The translations under genes were made by a program, and so were the position numbers. This document shows positions 7,912 through 18,699 of a stretch of DNA of 64,000 bases, piece by piece. How positions within the stretch are numbered: the stretch's first letter is position 1; each line of letters starts with the position of its first letter. Below the pieces are notes generated by a model that did not search any database, had not been told where the DNA came from, and saw nothing but the letters and a program-made list of their open reading frames with translations. Origin of the DNA: Paramacrobiotus metropolitanus (lineage: Eukaryota; Tardigrada; Eutardigrada; Parachela; Macrobiotidae); contig NW_026570230.1 of NCBI RefSeq assembly GCF_019649055.1, forward strand, positions 1,426,001 through 1,490,000, written 5' to 3'.

Positions 7912-8394
7912 TTAGCGAGGAGGATGCATAAAACACGGACCATCGATAACGTCACCAGTTGGCCCTTCCTCCATGTTACAACTGCAGTACCCGCCAAAAC
8001 TGAAGACTTTACGATTCCAGCGTTTAAGTGTCCATTCACTGCAAGAATCTGCCGCTTCCAATACTCCGTTGATGAACTGTGTGTCAACAACTGTACGCAA
8101 ATGATCGCAAAGTGGACGATTAAGTGCATGGTGAACATTGATGTCCTCAAACGGAAGTAAATCTTCCAAACCCAGACCGCAGGCATAACAGTAGATACGC
8201 CCCATACCCACACAATAAAAACCTGCTGCCGCTAGCTCTGCTGGTTTGAGACCAGGAAAACTCGAAAAATGGCCGAAAAATGATGCGACGCGCTTATCGT
8301 TATTCTGCATGTTTAAATTGTAAATTAAAGTATAATCTTGATAATCATTTCGCAGCTCAGTAAATGTGGGTGTCAAATCACTTTCTGTAGCCAT
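7912..8394 (-). CDS. BIR-domain protein (IAP-like), Polinton accessory gene
   Basis: A 160-residue protein with one BIR domain at about residues 38-100. RVASFFGHFSSFPG (R-x-x-[ST]F) is followed by AELAAAGFYCVGM and then the zinc ligands in the exact BIR spacing C-x2-C-x16-H-x6-C (CYAC, second H of VHH, RPLC). No RING finger follows. The C-terminus instead has a short Cys-rich tail (YCSCN). BIR proteins bind caspases or IAP antagonists, and dsDNA viruses use them to delay cell death. That role in the host cytoplasm is inferred. The ATG lies 105 nt below box copy C, with a TATAAAG sequence further upstream on the same strand. Confidence 0.85.
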   Translation of the reverse strand: MATESDLTPTFTELRNDYQDYTLIYNLNMQNNDKRVASFFGHFSSFPGLKPAELAAAGFYCVGMGRIYCYACGLGLEDLLPFEDINVHHALNRPLCDHLRTVVDTQFINGVLEAADSCSEWTLKRWNRKVFSFGGYCSCNMEEGPTGDVIDGPCFMHPPR

Positions 8395-8498
8395 TTTAAC
8401 AATACCTGTCGAATATTACACTGAATAAACGCGCGAGTGGCAAGCAGTTGTGATACCTTGTTGCTTGCGTGACAGCTCCTTAGTGCAATAAACTATAC

Positions 8499-8521
8499 TT
8501 TTCTTCGTAGACTTCTGCCAC
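8499..8521 (-). promoter_or_regulatory. Conserved 22-bp upstream box, copy C (BIR gene)
   Basis: Plus-strand TTTTCTTCGTAGACTTCTGC(CAC), 105 nt before the BIR ATG. On the coding strand a CCTATAAAGG TATA-like sequence lies about 40 nt upstream of it. The box ends in AGAAAAGTATAG, which could also read as a 5' splice site. Confidence 0.6.
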
Positions 8522-8526
8522 AGAGT

Positions 8527-8606
8527 AAGAAAACCCAAACTGCAGCCAGACCAGATCGCCTTTATAGGACAATTTAGCACAACCGCAGATTGGGGTTTTT
8601 TTTCTC
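8527..8606 (-). promoter_or_regulatory. Degenerate third copy of the upstream module
   Basis: This region keeps GCAGATT(T)GGGG followed by a T-run with CTC, a weak GCC-GACC block and an overall spacing like the modules at 3431 and 5167. Similarity is much lower than between those two. It is upstream of the BIR gene and box copy C. Confidence 0.35.
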
Positions 8607-8830
8607 TTTCTTTTCTTTTTTTTTTAAATATTTTTTCCATTTTTTTTAAACCATTTTTTAAGCAGCTTTTTTCAGTTTATTTCGATTTTTTTTTACCCCT
8701 TTTTTTTTATTTTTTTCGAGTTTTTTTATTTTTTTTTCTGCATTTTTTATTTTAGCTTTTTTTTTCTCCATTTTTAAATAATATTTTAAGTACAACATGC
8801 TGTAAAAAAAATAATCATGCAAATTATCAA
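8590..8830. repeat. T-rich low-complexity tract
   Basis: About 240 bp of runs of 5-10 T broken by single other bases (plus strand), between the BIR gene and the 146-aa ORF. On the coding strand it is A-rich. It may be a polyadenylation or nucleosome-free region, or slippage-prone filler. No coding signal. Confidence 0.8.
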
Positions 8831-8836
8831 ATTTAT

Positions 8837-9277
8837 TTACAGAGCATCAGGAGAAGGAGAAGGACAGCAGAACGATTCCAGAGCGGCAAACATATCATGA
8901 AATTTCTTATGCGAAAATCTTACGGTCGTTCTATTTTTCTTTTGCTTAAAAAAGATACAACAAAATTTTCCAGCTTTAAAGGAAATATCAAGTTCGTCGT
9001 CGTCATTACCGTCGCCTTTAAGAATAAGATGCGTCGGTCTGTTCTTCAAAATGGCAGTATCCAAAAGGTCCTGGATAGTATGATTGGCAATGGCCTGGAA
9101 AATCTGACGAAGAATATGACTGGATAATTCCATAGCAGTATATACATAGCGTTGGTCTCCTTCTGTCGAAAATATGCGGCAAAAGGTGACAGCTTGCGTC
9201 TTCTTATGAAATCCAACATAACGCTCGTCTTTAAAATTGAACCACTTCGTCGTAGCATCTTCGAGGAAAACTTTCAT
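8837..9277 (-). CDS. Polinton accessory protein, 146 aa, paralogue of the ORF at 7350-7790
   Basis: Same length as and related to the ORF at 7350-7790 (see there). The N-terminal part, TKWFNFKDERYVGFHKKTQA followed by VTFCRIFSTEGDQRYVYTAM and a long helix, is strand-hairpin-strand-helix. This is loosely like the ssDNA-binding PC4 fold, but I see no decisive motif. The middle has an acidic GDGNDDDELD loop and the end is Cys/Pro-rich. The two genes flank the BIR gene, so the block is paralogue, BIR, paralogue. Duplication followed by divergence is inferred. Confidence 0.6.
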   Translation of the reverse strand: MKVFLEDATTKWFNFKDERYVGFHKKTQAVTFCRIFSTEGDQRYVYTAMELSSHILRQIFQAIANHTIQDLLDTAILKNRPTHLILKGDGNDDDELDISFKAGKFCCIFFKQKKNRTTVRFSHKKFHDMFAALESFCCPSPSPDAL

Positions 9278-9446
9278 GGTTGTGGCTCGTTATCAAACAC
9301 GCTCAAACTGGCAAAAAGGAATCACTCGACCGGCTGAGACGCTGGCTGGGTTTGGTCTAACTACAGAACACAAGAACCAACAATGTAAAGACTACTGCTT
9401 CATCCTAAGCGAGTATGCTTAACTGCTTCATGCTCTGCAACATATA

Positions 9447-9468
9447 CTTTCTCGTAAACTTCTGTCAC
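9447..9468 (-). promoter_or_regulatory. Conserved 22-bp upstream box, copy D (146-aa ORF at 8837)
   Basis: Plus-strand ACTTTCTCGTAAACTTCTGT(CAC), about 170 nt before the ATG at 9277. On the coding strand GTATATATTGCC, TATA-like, lies about 30 nt upstream. It overlaps the extreme 3' end of the PolB region. Confidence 0.6.
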
Positions 9469-12400
9469 GTTAAAAGTCTCAGCTGGCAATATATACGTAC
9501 CACGCTTTTCAAACCAAAAGGGGCGGTACGAAAATCATCCAAAAGGATCCGCTTATCATAGACCAGTCGCAAGTGCTTGGTAAGCTTCACCGTACAGATC
9601 TCTTGTGTTTTCACATTACGGGTAATGTGTTGCGGATACACAATCTGCAAAAAAAAATAGTGAAATAATGCCTCTGTAGTATTAAACCACATAACAAGAA
9701 CGTGCAATAAACTTGTATTAACCTTCATTGAATTTCGGTCTTTGAGCAGTGTCTCCAATGCGTCGAAGTTCAACTCGCGACCGGTTCGGACCATTTCTTC
9801 GTCCAAGATGTCTTCCGTGTATCCATTCTGGGTAAGCCCCTTCACTTTCAATTCAACGCGACCTGTGTCGGTCTCGTAGCTGTAAACTTTGGGACCGCAA
9901 GAAACAAATCGGACAATATGAGATTCCCCGGGCTTAAGCTCATTCGTCCATTTTCCAAGACCACATCCTGACTCGGGGAGCCAATCGCCGTCTTTATGAA
10001 CGAAGATAACGGAATCCGTGTCGTAATATAACAACCGCTCCCCAAGACGATTCATGGTCTCAAGAAGCTTTAAGCGAGCATGGCTGGTCGTAAAAGCAGC
10101 GATGGCGACATTCACACCGTCACTGCCTTCGTTATATTCATCCCGCTTTGCGTAGGTGACCATCATACAGTGCGGCGTCACAGCGTGTATGCTGAAGATG
10201 TCAAAGGCTTCGGATCGCAATAAATCGTGAAATTCCTTCGGTGAATAGATAAAACGCGTTTGATGTAGATTATCTCTTTGTCCAAATTTCCCCCAGAAAG
10301 AATTGAGCATAAGCTTTGCTACGGCACGGCGGGCAGGGTTATCCTCAACTTTGTGGTATTCTAGACGGATTCCATCACGCTTAAATACTTCTTCGATGTA
10401 GGCGCGCTTCTGTTCTTCTGTACTACAGTTGACGGGGAAGCCGCTCGCTTCAATCTTTTCCTTCAAAAACATGTTCACGTAGTCTTCGAATAATCCGGAT
10501 CGTCTTTCCGGCCAATGCCATACTTCATACGTTTCAACCACTTTGTATCCTTTTGCTATCGCGTAGTTGAGTTCTGGGGTACACCAGACGCCATCAATAC
10601 ATCGTTCCTGGTCTGTGTGTGGACAGTAATCATTCCTGCACTGCTTGGCGCACTCACCGCATAAAGCGAACATCAACTTGCCGTTTATCGTCGTTGGCAG
10701 CACAGGATAGCGCAGTCGTTCAGGTGGAAGAACTTTACAGTGAACAAACCCAAAGTACTCCGTGACTGGTTTAAAATTAGACACGATGATATCAGGATGG
10801 CCAATAGGATACTCTGCCGTCTTGTTCACAAAAGGATACAACGAAACGATATCGTAATGCAGTATCTTTTCTCCTTCTTCGACCACTTTGTATAGTCGTG
10901 AAGCGTTGGTGCGACCGCCTTTAAAGGCATTTCTTGGTTGCAAAGGATCACGCAAGTTCTGATTGAGGATAAACTGCGCAATGTCCGGATCCTTTCTCTC
11001 TTTCAACCATTCACAGGACCACTTGACTTCGACTTTCAGGTTACGGCTTTTCAGGTATGCTTCCTTCTCTTTCCACTCTTCATAAACTTCCCGCATAGTT
11101 TTGTTTGAATATGGAGCACGATCTTCCTCTTCTGTGCATTCCGGATGTCCATGATGAACACAGCCGTTATATTCGTAAACCGTTTTTGCTGGTTTATCGT
11201 AGCCATCCACAAAATATCGACCAACTCTAGCTTCTTTTCCAGCACGACCATGCTCTATGCCCGGGTGATCCATCTTTTCCCATTCCAACCATTGCGTAGC
11301 TTCCATACTTGTTCTCCGGTTTGCCTGATAACCGTTCCCGGAAATTACAGCGATTTCATTTGGCTTCAGAAGTTGGGTTTGATAATATTTCTTGCAGGCA
11401 GATGCTATCGTAACACTGGCAAAGGGGTCAATTTTCGTCATATTAAGGAAGTTCTGGCGGAATCTTAGTGCGCATTTCCTTAATATGGTGACGTCCTGAG
11501 AGCAATACGATGCCATTTCTTGCCGAAAATCGAACAAACCTAAAAAGTTTAAAAAAAATTAAAAGAATTGAACGTTTTGTTTTGTAAAAGAAATTAGATA
11601 CTTTCTAAAACATTACCTTTTTTCGTTGTTTTTCTTCTGCGTGCCACTGTTCAAATTCTCTTCGCGACTTCCTGTTGAGCCCTTCATACATGTACTTGTC
11701 CGTATTCGGAAACGGAACGACTTTGTCGAAATTTTCAGGATGACTGAGCCCATGGGGAAACGTTCCCTTTTCTTCGCATTCATCTAAACCAACAGCCTTC
11801 GGAAACGCCGACAACTTTGTCATCACAAAATTCAATGTATCTCGAGCGTTCATATCCAACGCCGGATATCTGATGTCCAGAAGTTGACTTCCCCGCCTTA
11901 TTACTTCCACACCTTTTAAGTTGTTCTCCAAAAGGTATGATAGTAGAAAGTGTCCGTCATAGCCACGCAGGTTATGTGCAATGAGTGTGAAACCCCGGTG
12001 CTTTTCAGAGTAAACCCATTGGCCAAATTCTTTTTGCACATCGTAACCTTCCATTGGTGTCCCGTCGGGCGGGAACCGAAACTCCTGCCCGTCCACATAC
12101 TGGGCAACAACATAACACGGCCTATGCACGCCGTCCGCATCCTGGTAGGTTTCGTAATCGAAATATATGTGCTGCGGCGTCGATGGATATACTCGACTTT
12201 CGACTGGCTTCATGAAGCAGCGGTGCGATTGTAGCACCCACTCTTTACAGATTCCGCAATACATCTCATCACATACATGCTTCTGGCCAGGTCGTCGCAG
12301 TAGACTAACGAACTTGTTACAGGACCCACAAACAAAAAGCTGTTCGCAAAAGGTCAGCTGGTTTTTTCTAGGCTTTTCGTGTAGTTCAAGACATTTCCGG

Positions 12401-13788
12401 TTGTTAAAGGTGCGGCCGCAGTTGTTACAAAAAACCTTCTCCTCTTCAACACATTTATCTTTACTGCGATAACATCCATTGCAAATGTTTTGGCACCTGT
12501 GACGCTCTTTGTGGTCGTGTGGGAGGTCACATTCGTGACAACAGTAACCACGTCTGTGAAATCCTGATGGTTTCGTAATTAGGTCGAAATGGTCGTCCTC
12601 ATGTAAGATATAGATTATCTTACGACTGCCACGCTTTTCAGGATAGCGGGCAATCACTTGATTCAAGGTGGAAGCGGAAACCACTTTAATTTGGAAGTTC
12701 TTTAACACGGTCGTTTGGAAACGCGGGATATCGGCAATTCCGAACTTGTCTCCAACCGTAAGACCAACCTTTTTTACCAATTCTTCCGCTTCATTTTGCA
12801 AGCGTTTGCAGCGACTGTCAGTTAGGACTTTCCAGGCTTTCTTATCTTTGTGAACAGCGTTATGATATTTACCAAGGATAAGGCAGGCGGGCAGGCACAA
12901 ATTCTTTTTGACTTTCACTTGCACAATAGACTTGCTCCATTTTTTCCGATCAAAGGAAGAATGGATATGCTTCCGTGGCGTTGCACCACCTCTTGGAAGC
13001 GCAACATGTGTAACCCGAACATAAAAGCTTTCGTCAATGCAAAGCTTATCTCCGGAATTGACCAACGAAACAATCTGCATTATATCTTCAACGCGTAAAT
13101 TTTCCAATTTTCGGATAGGAACGTAAATAGCGCGTTTCTCAGATTCGAGCGCGGAACTACTAATCTCCAATCCGACTTTGTCATCTTTATGGAAACCTTC
13201 GGTGCATAAACGCAGAACTTCTTCCAACGCGTCCGGCAGTACGAGAATCGACGTAGGACCGTCGAATTTAGCCGGTAAGTTTTGAAAATGCGTCCTCCAA
13301 TAAACCTTCGATTGGCCCCATTGTCGGTTGGCCGCTCTACCATCCCTATGCAACTCGAACACGTTGCTCCAGTCATACTTAACGGGAACTGCTGCTGGAA
13401 CTATCAAATTTCGCGTTGTCTGGTCGGCGATTGGTGCATACCCGTTCAGATCTTCCGTAACCAGATCTCCTTCCTCGACATTTGGCTGCCCTGTAGTCGA
13501 AGTGGCACCACCATCTTGATCGGTTTCCATGGGAAATATCTCTTGACTCTGGGCAATGGGTAGCGGTTGCACGATTATGGGGACGAGTTCTCCGTTTGGC
13601 ACCGCTTCGCTGTTTTGGGCAACTTGAGCCGCGAGGGCATCTGGATCTATTGTATCCCAGTCCATTCCACCGGATGGAAAATCCATCTCCTCCGATGTGG
13701 CAACGGATGATGGCGGCGACTCATACATGTCAAAATTGAATCCGTCATTTGCAAAAGGATCCATTCCTTTTACAAGTTTCTCCGGCAT
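9465..13788 (-). CDS. Polinton protein-primed DNA polymerase B (PolB) region
   Basis: The polymerase core of the element. Motifs in order along the minus strand are: a Cys/His-rich zinc-finger region (CCHECDLPHDHKERHRC and following CxxC pairs), Exo I FDYETY, Exo II LIAHNLRGYDGHF, Exo III YCSQDVTIL, Pol A DIVSLYPF, Pol B KLMLNSFWGKFG and Pol C YYDTDSVIF. These are the signatures of protein-primed family B enzymes, which start replication on a terminal protein at linear ends. The coding sequence occupies more than one open block. Splicing or decay cannot be told apart here. Downstream of its end lies box copy D. Confidence 0.92.
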
Positions 13789-13849
13789 TATTTTCCTAAA
13801 AAAGTTGGCTAGATGTAAAACAGCGGTATAAATTAGCTTAAGTTCTGAC

Positions 13850-15166
13850 TTACCTGTTCTTAGTCATGAAATCCATCAGCCGATCCGACATAAGGCTCAT
13901 CAAGTAGCTCCCACCCATGTAGTTCTGCACAAGATCAGCTACGTTGTCACGTTCTTCTCTGTTTTTCGGCTTGTTGAGTCGGAATGCGTCGTCCACAGTG
14001 TAGTCGCTAGCCTTTTTTAGCAACAGGTCCATGCTCTTTTCGCTGTCAAACTGAAAGAAAATAAATTAAAACTTATTCAGAAATTGTACAAGTGCGAATT
14101 TGATAAAAATAGCCTACGTTGTGCAGGACGTTGGTAATAAAGAGGCGCGATAGGCAATAGCAAGAATCTTGCAGGTAATCACCATCTTGCTGGAGGTTAT
14201 AGCTGTTCAGCGGCTTTGGCGGTCGGTCTTCCCATCGGTCATCACCAAAACGATCCAATAAATCTGGATGTTTGCGCGCTTTTTTACGGATAGCTTGAAG
14301 CAGAGCACTGACAATCACTTCGTGTCCGGGGCTTTCACCACAAGAGTCAAAAACGAAACATTTGACTTTGGCGTCTGCAAACGCATTATAAACTGGTTTA
14401 CATCATCAATTTAGGTTAAGAAAAAAACGTAAGCCTTACACGTAGCAACGATGCATAAGACACACATATGGCTGAATTGATCGCGTTGCGATGCTGTACA
14501 GATAACAAGAGGAATGACGAGAACATTCGACCGCGACAGCTCCACAAGAAACTCTCTCAAGGTAAGCCCCATACTGTTGGTCAACAATTGCAAATTCCAT
14601 TCGTCGGTATATTGGCGGCTCTTGTAATCGACATTATACTTGAACGCATCGTGTGCCTTGGCTAAACGCACACCGAGCGTTTTGGCTAGTGCGTTATGGA
14701 ATCCATCTTCAAAGTGCATAAACTCCAACGGGGGACACTGGAAGTGTGATAAGGCCAGGTATGCCTTCTCTGTGGTGGTTTTGTCCTTTGCGTAAAACTG
14801 GTCGAGCTGATCGCGCGCGAATGGGCAGCCGTTGAAAAGGTGTGATGGAAGGCGGGATGGTTCGACAACGAGCAGACAGCATGGGCATTTTGGTACCAGC
14901 GAGAGTAGGACGGGGTCTGGCAGCGACTTCTGGAATAGTGGCTTTTTCTTTCGGATTCCGGTAGCCAGAACCTTTTTCCGGTCCATCGTTCTAAACATAG
15001 GAAGCATATGCATTCTGAGTATATAGGTGTGTGCAAACTGGTGCGTATTAAAGCGTAGAAGAGCGGGACAGAGTGGCATGGCGCTGAGTAGTGCCTTCAC
15101 AGTGTACACATAGTGCGGTTCGCACAACCGTTGATGTTGTTGAGGAAGCCGCAGAGTTTTGATCAC
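13850..15166 (-). CDS. Unrecognised Polinton gene(s) upstream of PolB
   Basis: Several open blocks on the minus strand before PolB. The most upstream contains a Cys-rich finger (KCPCCLLVVEPSRLPSHL followed by NGCPF) and a basic DRKKVLATGIRKKKP stretch. Later blocks are helical and charged (NKPKNREERDNVADLVQNYM). They could be an N-terminal extension of the polymerase gene, such as a terminal-protein region, or a separate gene. I do not recognise a family. Donor- and acceptor-like sites flank some blocks, so splicing is possible. Confidence 0.4.
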
Positions 15167-15959
15167 TACTGCATATTGCGGGCAGGGCGTGGGATATTAC
15201 GGGCACATCGTGGGCACGGCGTGGGATCGAACAATGTACTAGTACATATACAGTAAAATACTGTGATAAATACACTGTATTACGAGGTTACCGTTCGCAG
15301 TTTGCATTAGACGTTGGGTAACTGCATTATGCACCCGTAGCGTTTCTACACAGCTGCAGAAGCGGTGTGGTACAATAGACTGCTGAAACCCGATGCAAAG
15401 ACGGCGTCGCATCAGGCCAGCAGACATACTGGTGCATGTGCAGTATATTATATGTAGTTGGCACATTGTACGGCTCTAGCTATTGTATACTGCGGTGTGG
15501 CCGACGCGCCACCTGATACTGTGCGGTAAGGCCGGCTGCATCCGGAAGCGCAGCGCTGCGCGGCGATGTCGTGGGAATGCGCTAGCTTGCACACTGTGTA
15601 CAGTGTTAAGCAAAGAAGGGGGGGGGCCTCCTGGCTGATGTGTAGTTACCTAACACTGATTACACAGCTTGGTTAGTGTGACATCATATTTGCAACCGAC
15701 GCGTTGCGGGCACCACCATCAGACACAGTACGTGTGTAGTACGCAATACCCACGGCATCTGTTATGCACAATGTGTTTAGGGCCACCGTGGACTTCTCGG
15801 ATGCAGCACCGGTGTGTGGTGAGCAACAACAGACGCGGTGCGCCCATGCCGTGCAGTGTGGTACAGTATGATTGGTACCGCCGCGGACGTGGCGCATGCA
15901 GCTACAGCTAGCGACCGGCGCGTGTTTGTCATGTACAGGATGGTACAGTGTGATTAGCA

Positions 15960-16900
15960 CCACCAGCGAGTGCAACCAGCAGCCGGTGTGCAACCAGTAA
16001 CCGGTGTGCGAATACCGTCCACGGTGCATGGACGTCGTGGGTGTAGCAGCCGGGGTTGTGTGGGGATACCGTGCACGGTGTGGCAAATGCGAACACCGTC
16101 TTGGACGCCGCGGGCGGGTGTGAGGTGTGTGCAGCCGGCGCACGGCGTGCGGATGCCGTCCACTTTGCGTGGACGTTTGTGGGTGCAGCAGCTGGTGTTG
16201 CGTGGGCATGCCGTGCACGGTGGTGCTACTGCAAACACCGCCGTGGACGTCGCAGGGGCGGGTGTGTGGTGAGGGCATGCCGCGCACGGCATGTGTACTG
16301 TTAATACCACCGTGCACGCTCTGAGTGCAGCCGGCGTACCGTGTGCGGATGCTGTCTACGATGCGTGAACGTCGCTGGCGTAGCAGCTGGGGTTGTGTGG
16401 GAATGCCTGCACGGTGTGGCCATTGCGAACACCACGATAAACATCGCGGGGCGGGTGTGTGGGGCGCACGTCCACGTCCACGTTGGGTGAATGTTGCGGG
16501 TGCAGCAGCCGGTGCTGTGCACAGTGGCGCAACTGCGTACACCACCGTGGACGACGCGGGGCGGGTGTGTGGGGCGGCCGTCGTCGTCCACGTTGGGCGG
16601 ATGTTGCGGGAGCAGCAGCCGGTGTTGTGTGGTGTGCCGTGCACAGTGGCGCAACTGCGTACACCGCCGTGGACGTCGCGGGGCGGGTGTGTGGGGCGGC
16701 CGTCGTCGTCCACGTTGGGCGGATGTTGCGGGAGCAGCAGCCGGTGTTGTGTGGTGTGCCGTGCACAGTGGCGCAACTGCGTACACCGCCGTGGACGTCG
16801 CGGGGCGGGTGTGTGGGGCGGCCGTGCACAGTGGCGCAACGGCGAACACCGCCGTGGACGACGCTGGGGCGGGTGTGTGTGAATGTGTGGTGTGCGGATG
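15960..16900. repeat. GC-rich degenerate minisatellite, 122-bp period
   Basis: Two near-identical full 122-bp units start at 16547 and 16669. A shortened unit (about 63 bp) starts at 16791 and increasingly diverged units run leftward to about 15.96 kb. Units contain GTGGACGTCGCGGGGCGGGT, GCAGCAGCCGGTGTTGTG and CCGTGCACAGTGGCGCAAC. The array is rich in CpG and in GCAC/GTGC palindromes. It leaves long open frames on both strands that repeat the same peptides. It lies at the outer side of the Polinton and may be part of a terminal repeat. Confidence 0.85.
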
Positions 16901-16990
16901 CCGTCCAGTTGCTAGGAAACGTTGTTGGTGCTGCTGTCAGTTTCACCGCCGTTGAGAACAGTATCTTATACTGTGTGGCAGTCGATGCAT

Positions 16991-17928
16991 TGTAAATTAT
17001 ATCATCATTACGTTAAATAATTAGTATGCACTCTAAAATATCGTTAGCCAACAAAGATATCACCATGCAAATTATCGCGTGTCACTTTCCGTGAAAAAAC
17101 CAGCTAGAAATAATCATGACAAGGGGGGGGGATGTTAGTGGTGATTGGTACTGAGTAGTTATTATGTATTATATATCATTGCATTGCCTTTGCATGTTTT
17201 TTTCATCTGTAGCTGTTAAAAATTGGAAAATCGGGCAGGGGTTTGCCCTGTTTTATTAAAGTTTCCATTTTCCCTGGAGTGCTCACACTATCTGCCAGCG
17301 CAAGATTAGTGTTGGCAGGGAAAATAATGCACAACTGCGTTCAGAAACGCGTCGTTTTATTCGTTTTATCGGTTGCTGTGAGAAAAAACATGTAGAACAC
17401 CACGTATATGTGCATACTTACATGCCGTATACAGACTGTATACCATAAAGAACGTTTCTCTTCCTTCGGAATTTGATAAACAAAAGTGTACAGGGTTTAA
17501 AAAAAAGAGAACTGCACATCAGAAATAGTTTCACATTTTATTCTGTCGTTGTAGTATGCACAATGTTACGTAAGTCAGTGATGCAATATGGCGTGAAGAC
17601 GCCGTTCTGTCCTCTCTGGTCAGTCTGTTTGCAAACGCAGGGCGGAGTAAAACACCAAGCCGAAACGCGCCACCTATACTTAAGAACAGCGTCCTGAGCC
17701 ATCTTGGATTAAATAAATACTGCAATTACGAATCTGAATTTGGTTTTTACTTCTACTCTGCTTATATAGAAGTAATTTTTTTTTGTGCCATATACTTGCT
17801 ATTATTTTAGTGTTTTACATACTCGTTGTACAAAGGTAAGAACAATGTAATTATGCTACATATACGCGTACACATTTATTTTCTTTTTATATCGTGTACG
17901 AGTATTTATTCTCTATTGCCGTATTCAG
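16991..17928. other. Non-coding stretch between the repeat array and the coiled-coil gene
   Basis: AT-rich. A G9 run lies near 17122 and a GC-richer block (17540-17700) carries only shadow frames. The last 100 bp hold a likely 5'-UTR intron: a donor (AAAGGTAAGAAC) at about 17831 and an acceptor (GTATTCAG) directly before the ATG at 17929. No recognisable gene or Polinton terminus. Confidence 0.5.
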
Positions 17929-18699
17929 ATGCCGCAACCCCCAGCAAAGAAAGTCAAGACCGCCAGAGCCGACACCGATGCCCACGAGACGGAGCAGTTG
18001 CGACGCGAGTTAGGGAAGGCCAAAAGCAGAATTCGGGAGTTGGAAATTCAGCTAGCAGCATCAAAGAGTAGTTACGACGGTTGTCTGGCGCGTTTAAACA
18101 GTGAACGCGAATTTTGGCGGACCGAAAGAGGACGGATCGCGGCCACGACTGACGAGGTTATAAACAGCAGCGACGCGAATGGTAATCTGAATAATCAGAT
18201 TATTCCCATTTCGCGGAAAATTATTAGTTTGCAGAGGGAGGGTCAGAAGGCTCGCGATTATAAAAAGTCGCTGACGCACGTGCTGAGCTGTTTTAAAAAG
18301 CGCGAAACTCCGCAAAACATGCCGTGCAACCTAAAGCACTTAAAAGAAATGAGTGTTTATCAACGGTATACCCGTTTTGAAACTTTAAAAAGAGACGAGC
18401 ACCTGGATGACGCATTATGGGCTTATCGCGTCACTGCGGTACAGTTTGAGTTAGATGACACTGAGCGTGAGGTCGAGAAGTTGAAAAAAGCTGAAGAAGA
18501 GGAGTTTGAAACAGTCGCTGATGTGTTCGGGAAGACCCGGGCAAATCAGCTGAAACTGGCGTGCGCGCAACAGTATGCCAACCAAAAGCATAATAAGTCG
18601 CTTCCGGGGTTTCTGGAGAACTTACCCGTCTTTTTACCACACGTGCTCACTATGGAACAACTGATGCAATGTGACGGGATTATGACGGGGGTTTTTTAA
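17929..18699 (+). CDS. Orphan coiled-coil protein, 256 aa, single coding exon
   Basis: No family recognised. The N-terminus PPAKKVKTARAD looks like a nuclear localisation signal. Residues about 20-65 are a heptad-patterned coiled coil (ETEQLRRELGKAKSRIRELE). A basic/polar middle follows, then a second coiled coil at about 165-195 (TEREVEKLKKAEEEEFETV), and a hydrophobic C-terminus (LPVFLPHVLTMEQLM). The ATG immediately follows a good splice acceptor, which suggests an upstream non-coding exon. It lies just outside the Polinton repeat array and runs in the opposite direction to the Polinton genes. It could be a host gene or the remnant of another element. It is intact and has no sign of duplication in the window. 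Confidence 0.55.
   Translation: MPQPPAKKVKTARADTDAHETEQLRRELGKAKSRIRELEIQLAASKSSYDGCLARLNSEREFWRTERGRIAATTDEVINSSDANGNLNNQIIPISRKIISLQREGQKARDYKKSLTHVLSCFKKRETPQNMPCNLKHLKEMSVYQRYTRFETLKRDEHLDDALWAYRVTAVQFELDDTEREVEKLKKAEEEEFETVADVFGKTRANQLKLACAQQYANQKHNKSLPGFLENLPVFLPHVLTMEQLMQCDGIMTGVF

Larger units (their letters stand above)
1..16990 (-). mobile_element. Polinton/Maverick (adintovirus-like) element, one end, continues past the left edge
   Basis: A virus-like element seen as one long minus-strand gene array: protein-primed type B DNA polymerase, accessory genes, packaging ATPase, pX-like protein, chromodomain integrase and the start of a probable virion protein. The PolB, integrase and A32-type ATPase combination is diagnostic of Polintons. 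Capsid and protease genes are expected beyond the left edge. The outer (right) end is not fixed: coding stops near 15.2 kb and a GC-rich repeat array runs to about 16.9 kb, which may belong to a terminal inverted repeat. Most ORFs are long and open, so the element looks young and largely whole. The polymerase region lies in several open blocks, and I cannot tell introns from decay. A pogo-like transposon is inserted at 5326-7313. Confidence 0.9.

Noticed and set aside
8416-8640. 74-codon minus-strand frame ending in a Lys-rich run
   Set aside because: Its start is the T-rich tract read backwards, and it overlaps the BIR upstream region and box copy C.
15673-16995. Long open frames (up to about 388 codons) on both strands
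   Set aside because: They follow the minisatellite period, repeat the same peptides and overlap on both strands. Composition and not selection explains them.
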